A stretch of 64,000 nucleotides of DNA, taken from the NCBI RefSeq assembly GCF_000715075.1, contig NC_134081.1, forward strand, positions 65,491,653-65,555,652, in the 5' to 3' direction. Positions 58,943 through 64,000 of the stretch are shown piece after piece. Made by a program: the position numbers and the translations under genes. The first letter of the stretch is position 1. Every line of letters starts with the position of its first letter. The notes beneath the pieces are model-generated. The model was not told the DNA's origin, did not search any database, and worked only from the letters and a program-made list of their open reading frames with translations. The stretch is from Nicotiana tabacum (Eukaryota > Streptophyta > Magnoliopsida > Solanales > Solanaceae).

Positions 58943-59566
58943 TATCTGTATTGGTGAAAAAAGGCATGACACGTGGACTACTATCAAAGGCGACAAGTGG
59001 CACATCCAATCAGGCGAATTAAAGTATTCAAGAAGGCGCGAAAAAAATACCCACGGTGTTTCTTCAAAAAGGGTACCGGTCCCGCCGGCTGGATAAGAAG
59101 AAATAGTAATGGAATGAATAAAGACCATAAAGGAGGAAGGTACATGAATCTGTTGTAAATTAGGAATGAAAATCGACATTAATCGTGGTTACGAGGAATC
59201 TTCAGTCATTAATATTGCTATTACAATTATATATTGTAACTGGCAATCAAGGCAATTAATGCCAGAATTAAGTAGGAAAACCATTATAATTATGTACCCT
59301 TATATAAAGATCTCGTCCTCATTTATAATAGCATCTGAAATTTAATCAAATATATGCAATTATTCTTTTGCTTTATTCGAAAGGTTTTAGCCTCAATTCT
59401 AGAAAAGGTTATCTCAATCTGTCTTGAGTTTCCTTTCCTTGTCTATTATTTTCATTACTCTTTTTATTTTTCAGATTACTAAGAAAGTGAAATAATTTTA
59501 GTTATGGATAACCCGATTTCTTCTTTATATTGACTTTGACCTAGAAATCTATTTTTGGGTTAAACA
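58943..59566 (+). repeat. 3' LTR of the Tat element
   Basis: It matches 6159-6784, with a TATA box at 59301-59308 (TATATAAA). It ends about TTTTTGGGTTAAACA, and host DNA resumes at 59567. Confidence 0.87.
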
Positions 59567-59704
59567 TTAAGTTTTGAGAAATTTCGAAAGGAAAAAAAGA
59601 GAATCAGAACTCTGTCTTACTATCTAAACAGTGAAAAGATATAAAGCAAAGTGACAAGGAAAATTTTCTCAACACATAATCATACACATAACGTTTCTAT
59701 TGTC
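59567..59704 (-). other. SMXL3 3' flank (3' UTR remnant)
   Basis: 138 bp between the SMXL3 stop codon and the Tat 3' LTR, AT-rich, without an exact AATAAA signal on the minus strand. Any longer 3' UTR must run antisense into the LTR or have been displaced to about 6158 and below. Confidence 0.6.
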
Positions 59705-62700
59705 CTACAGTTCTTGAATTCTAAAGATAACGCATCTATCAACACTTTCAAGAAGCCTAACATCATCAATGGACTGTTCAACACTTTCATGATCATCAAT
59801 GGATATGTTTAAATCCAAAGAAATACAAGGACTACTTCTACTTTCTTCCATTGCTCCCCCCTTATCCTCATTGTCTGATCCATCTGTTGATTTTTGTTTA
59901 ACAGGAGAAACACCTCTTGACCTACAACTAAAGCTCTCACAACTTAAAATGATTATGGCATCACTAAGACTCACTTCTTCACCACTTGAATTTGTAAGTT
60001 TTCCTCTTTCAATAGCCTTCTTCATTCTCCTTTGAGAACAATAGTCCACTTGTTCCACATCCTCCACGAAGAAAACTCTATGAGGATTTGAAGACACCCC
60101 TTGTGCAAATCTCTCAATGTAGCTATTACTTTGTTCATCTCTTGACCTTTTGTTCCTAGAATATTCCTTAGCTGAATCCGTTTTTGTGGAAGAGAAACTG
60201 CTTAAATCGAACAATACGAAGTTCAAATAAGAACCAAACACAACCTTAGCCAATTCTCTTGCAATTTTCTCCTTGGCTTGAACATCATGACCTTGAAAAA
60301 ACAACCAAGTTTCTTCTTTGGTTTCACAATTTCTTGAACATTTCTCTTTTCTTTTTATCATTCCAGACCTACATCGCAATATTGTTCCAGAAATTTCTCG
60401 GATAATATCTTTCTGCCAAGGTACTTTCTCATCCAATGCATTTGAAAGAATATTCAAGTTTTCTGAATTGAACTCCTTAAACTTTGGAATGTACTCCATC
60501 TCCATGATATCACTTGAGGAAGAAGAATTAGGTGTAGAGTTTGGATTTGAAGAAAATACATTTCTGGGGTCAGGGGACTCAGGGATGTATATTCTCAGAC
60601 GCGCAGATCCTTTCTCCCTCCATGTCTGTTCTGGATCAAGAAATGGCAAATGATGGCAATGGTGCAAATTGGTATATTCTTGATCCAAGGAAAAACTTGT
60701 GATCATAGATGTTGAAGGAAAGGTCAAACTTCTTTCAAAAGTCTTGGTTTTTTTATGAGATGAGTTGCATATTGTATTCCACTTCTTGCAAAGCTCTTTG
60801 ATTGATACACAGCTCTGAATGAAAACCACCAAAAGTTAGTATTTTTAAGGAAAAAAGAAAGAAAGACAGATTTGAAAAGGCTAAGGTAATTAACCTGATT
60901 ATGATGACTATTATTAAGTCTTTGCTTCTCATCTTTAAGCCATGAAGGCAGACTTGACAATGTAGAATCAGTGTCTGAAGGTAAGCTTAGAACTTTTGCT
61001 TCATACTTGGCTGAGCAATCAGCACAACAAGTCAATATTTGCTTCTCCTGATCTTTACTATCAATAATCATCCCAGAAGATCCATTTTCAGATGCCTTTC
61101 TTCTAAGTTCAAGTTGTGTATCACTGATATACAAAAGTATAGACAGAATGAATATTTGAAAAAATTATAATATTGATAAAACATTACATGGTGAAAGCTT
61201 AGAATTTCTTTTTTTTCCTTGTTTACTTTCTCATACTTTGAGGAATTAAAGAGATGGCCGACCATAACGAAAGTGGAGGAAAAAGAAAGGAAAAGGAAAA
61301 AGTGAATGGTCAAACAACAAATTACCTAGAATGAGAAGGAGAAGAAGAAAACTAAAGGTAAAAGAAGATTAAGAAGTAATGCTTTTAAGGAAAATTAATA
61401 GAAATATAAAAGGGTAATACTTTTTCTACTTTTTCTTCCTTGTAATGTTTTCAGCACAAGATTTTGGGATACTTTCTTTAGATAAAAAAGAACTCCAGGA
61501 AATATAGCATCAGTATTAGTATTTATTATGGTAGAGTTACTTAACAATGAAAAAGCAAGGGTAATGAATGAAAGTAAGAGAATGATATATCAAATGTAAC
61601 AGTCCAACACGATGGAAAAAAAAAAGGAATTGAGTGAACTTATTTAAAATTCAGTAAATATTTTACCTGTCAGAGTTGAGACTCAAGCCCAAACTGCTTG
61701 CAGGAATTGTAATAGGATGCAGGCCCCAAATAGATTCCAATGAATTATTACCAGTTCTGCATCTCATGTAAGTTTGAAAGGTTGCAATTCCCACAAGCCA
61801 AAGCTTTCCATTTTCTCCAATACTGCACACCAATCTCCCAAGTTCCATGATCATGTGTTCTACAGAAAAGCAGTAGCTAAAATTATTCCCTTGTCCACCT
61901 GAGTTATTGTTATTTGCCCTATAATCAGTAATCCACTTGAGATCTCCCAAGTACAAAACAACTCCTTTGCTCACTAGACTTTTCACAAGGCAACTCAACT
62001 CTCCTATTCTTTGCTCAACTTCTTCTCTTTGGATATTAGCAAAAGTTGAAAGAGGAACACTTATGAGCTTAATTTCCTTGTCAACTTTTTCCATCACTCC
62101 TTTAATCACCCCTTCCAAACTACCAAGACATTCACCAACTATCACAATAGCTTTCCTCCTTTTGTTCATTAAACTTTCCACTACACTCATCACATCCTCA
62201 TCTTTAACAGGAAAAGAAGGAGCAGTTACTTTGTTGCTTGCTTTTAGTCCACCACTTTGATGATTTGAAAGGAAAACATGGTTGTTGTTCTCTTTGGGCT
62301 TACTATTGTTAAGAGAAGAATTATTTTGAGAAGAAAGTTCTAGAGAAACAGCTTGTTCCACATTGGTTTTAACTTGAGTACTTGAAAAGCCAGCTTCCCT
62401 CATGACCCTACTCACACTTGGATCATCCAAAATAGAGATAATAAGCTGCTCTAGATCTATCTTCACAGCTAGAAGAGGCTGCTGCTGATTCTCTATTGAA
62501 CCTCTCCTCTGGTGAGCTTGAGCGCGCTTGAAGGCGGCCACAAGTGCGTTAGAAATGGAAGGATGTTGATGATGACCTAACATCATGGGGCTAGAAGAAG
62601 AAGAAGAAGAAGACGATGTAGGGAGGCGGTTGAGGGCGACGTTGAAGCAAAGCTCAAGGGCTTTACATTGGAGGGGATGAGAGTGAGACTGAGACTGGAG

Positions 62701-62868
62701 ACATGCTGTTCTAAGTAAGCCAGGAGAAGAAGAGAGCATGGTGTTTGCTACATGGAGAGGAGTCACTTGGGCATGGCCGCGACGCTTAGCAAGCACCACG
62801 GCTTGTTTTACTATGCTGCCTGCCTCTGCTGTTAGAGCTTGCTGCACTGTGCAACCTCCACTTCTCAT
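59705..62868 (-). CDS. SMXL3: SMXL3-type SMAX1-LIKE/D53 family repressor
   Basis: Three exons, 62868-61667, 61123-60895 and 60814-59705, with GT-AG introns of 543 and 80 bp in compatible phases, give 846 residues. The N-terminal double Clp-N domain spans residues 1-180 (MRSGGCTVQQALTAEA, RRGHAQVTPLHVA, ALVAAFKRAQAHQRRGSIE, SILDDPSVSRVMREAGFSS). A D1-like region has VIVGE and YLGDLKW. The D2-like region has a degenerate P-loop (FFQGHDVQAKEK, about 649-660) and VFFVEDVEQ. The EAR motif LDLNI (810-814) recruits TOPLESS-type corepressors in this family. It ends 32 residues later, as in Arabidopsis SMXL3 and unlike the longer SMXL4/5, so the short C-terminus is natural. The RGKT-type degron needed for strigolactone/karrikin-triggered breakdown is absent, as in SMXL3/4/5, which act in phloem formation. 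No stop or frameshift seen. The ortholog call rests on remembered family features. Confidence 0.93.
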
Positions 62869-63912
62869 ATTTAAACCTTGATCAACAAAGGAGAAATTAA
62901 AACAAAGCTGGAAATTTGGAGCTAGGGTTAAGGTAGACCTTGTGAAAGTCTTGGTAATTTCATGATGACTACAGAATTAAAAGTTTCAGACGTATAAACA
63001 AGCTAGCTAATAAATTAACTGATTTTCTTGGCTTATGACTTTGTTGAGTTAAAATTGGTCAAGAAGGGATTCAACAACTCTATAGTACTTAATATTTGGT
63101 AAAAACACAGAATCAGAGAAGGAGAAAACCTCTGAAGAATAGGTTTTGTTACTAGCCCTTTCCTTGGTATATCTTAAATGAAAGCTGAAATCTATACTAA
63201 GATTGTAGAAAGAGAAATGAGAAATATAAGGTTGGGGGTGGTGAAGGGGGCGGGGGCGGGGAGGAGTTAGCTTTTGTATCTTTTCCTAGTATTATTTTTT
63301 TCTTTTGCAGGACTTGAGGGCCTGTTCTTTTCTTGTGGGTGAGGTAAAATTTTGGGGTGGAAAGGTGATTTGTAGTGGAAAGTGGAATGCATGTGCTGAC
63401 AAGGAGGAAGAATTGCACCATTACCAAAGGCAATTCAGCTTTACTTTGTATGTAACGCTGTACTAAATATGGATGGTGATATGTTTCTCGAGTTTCTTTC
63501 TTTTCTACTGATAAAATATTAAAATTATCTTACAATCTTCCACTGGTCCTACTAAAAAGAGAAGTTAATATATACAGTTCCGAAAACAGAAAGAAAATAT
63601 TACCATTCGCTTTGGTAGAATTTGGTCATCTTTAGTTTAAATTTCTCGGTCCTCAAATAAGCGAAACATAAACCATCAATAAACAAAACATGAATCCAAG
63701 ACCAAAAATCTAAAGTAAAAGAAAACCATTGTTTTGTAGTAGTAATATATTTCATGATGTATTTTATTACTTATCCTAGAATTCTTTATTCTTAAAAAAA
63801 TACTATGGGTATTATATATAGCCTAAGTTATTTGAGCATGTGAATATTATAGCTTTAGCCTTACTAAAACGTTAAAGTTAACATTTTCTTGCGGGGGCTT
63901 CTACTATGAAGC
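62869..63912 (-). promoter_or_regulatory. SMXL3 upstream region (5' UTR and promoter)
   Basis: About 1.04 kb between the SMXL3 ATG and the next LTR. The ATG context is TTTAAATATGAG. No confident TATA box or transcription start can be fixed. The region contains a G-run cluster at 63233-63263 and is otherwise AT-rich. The short ORF at 63197-63433 is not supported as a gene. Confidence 0.55.
63233..63263 (+). other. potential G-quadruplex cluster upstream of SMXL3
   Basis: Four G-runs of 4-5 bases (GGGGG, GGGGG, GGGGG, GGGG) lie within 31 bp on the plus strand, about 370 bp upstream of the SMXL3 ATG. On the gene's coding strand the block is C-rich. Confidence 0.7.
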
Positions 63913-64000
63913 TGTAACGACCTGACCGATCATTTTGAATATCATGGCCCTGTTCCCTCATTTACTGCTCAATTTATGCTTTATAATTATTTTATGACTT
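63913..64000 (+). mobile_element. start of another Ty3-type LTR, cut by window end
   Basis: TGTAACGACCTGACCGATCA, followed by CATGGCCCTGTTCCCTCATT, matches the first ~90 bp pattern of the LTRs at 33416, 40391 and 48068. The rest lies outside the window. Confidence 0.75.

Larger units (their letters stand above)
6159..59566 (+). mobile_element. Ty3 Tat-lineage LTR retrotransposon split by nested insertions
   Basis: Two direct LTR copies (6159-6784 and 58943-59566) bracket a gag-like region (6853-8194), a pol region (16257-19454) and a post-pol spacer. An antisense ORF precedes a polypurine tract at 58930-58942. The reverse transcriptase motif YIDDMLAKS, an additional RNase H domain after the normal one, and an antisense ORF between pol and the 3' LTR are together typical of the Tat lineage of plant Ty3 elements. 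Without the 8195-16256 and 20577-56360 insertions the element is about 9.6 kb. The target duplication could not be confirmed (ATTGA on the left, TTAAG or ATTAA on the right, depending on the exact LTR end). Confidence 0.88.

Noticed and set aside
59705..59720. SMXL gene truncated at its 3' end by the Tat insertion
   Set aside because: The C-terminus ends about 32 residues after the EAR motif, which is short compared with SMXL4/5. SMXL3 proteins naturally end there, and the stop precedes the LTR by 138 bp.

Overview
This is a plant nuclear window, almost certainly from a Solanaceae species with a TE-rich genome; Nicotiana is my best guess, inferred from the repeat families and not proven. It holds one intact host gene, an SMXL3-type member of the SMAX1-LIKE/D53 family (minus strand, three exons, 59705-62868). 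Nearly everything else is transposable elements stacked inside one another.

Layout. 1-1674 is the 3' part of a Ty3-type LTR. 1678-4728 is a decayed Mutator-like (MULE) transposase on the minus strand, followed by noncoding DNA to about 6158. A Ty3 element of the Tat lineage runs from about 6159 to 59566: its two similar 0.62-kb LTRs are now about 53 kb apart because two elements landed inside it. The first (8195-16256, TSD GATAT) is a non-autonomous LTR element with 3.1-kb LTRs and no pol. The second is a CACTA DNA transposon (20577-56360, TSD TTT) whose genes lie on the minus strand. The CACTA in turn holds a young Tekay-type chromovirus (21003-31295, TSD GCTAA) and a 17.4-kb LTR-INT-LTR-INT-LTR tandem (33416-50836, TSD TTTGG). 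Removing the nested elements leaves a Tat element of about 9.6 kb and a CACTA of about 8.1 kb, both plausible sizes.

The order of events can be read from the junctions: Tat first, then the 8195 element and the CACTA independently into Tat, then the two chromoviruses into the CACTA. The 33416 element first suffered a deletion repaired with copied filler DNA. It was then duplicated by an unequal crossover between its 3' and 5' LTRs, which left a chimeric middle LTR.

The host gene encodes a nuclear, Clp-ATPase-like transcriptional repressor with an EAR motif. Its stop codon is 138 bp from the Tat 3' LTR, and another LTR begins about 1.05 kb upstream of its ATG. All retroelement and transposon reading frames carry stops or frameshifts; the 21003 chromovirus is closest to intact, with two nonsense codons. 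I see no tRNA, rRNA or CRISPR, and no evidence for a new multi-gene system. The novelty is structural.
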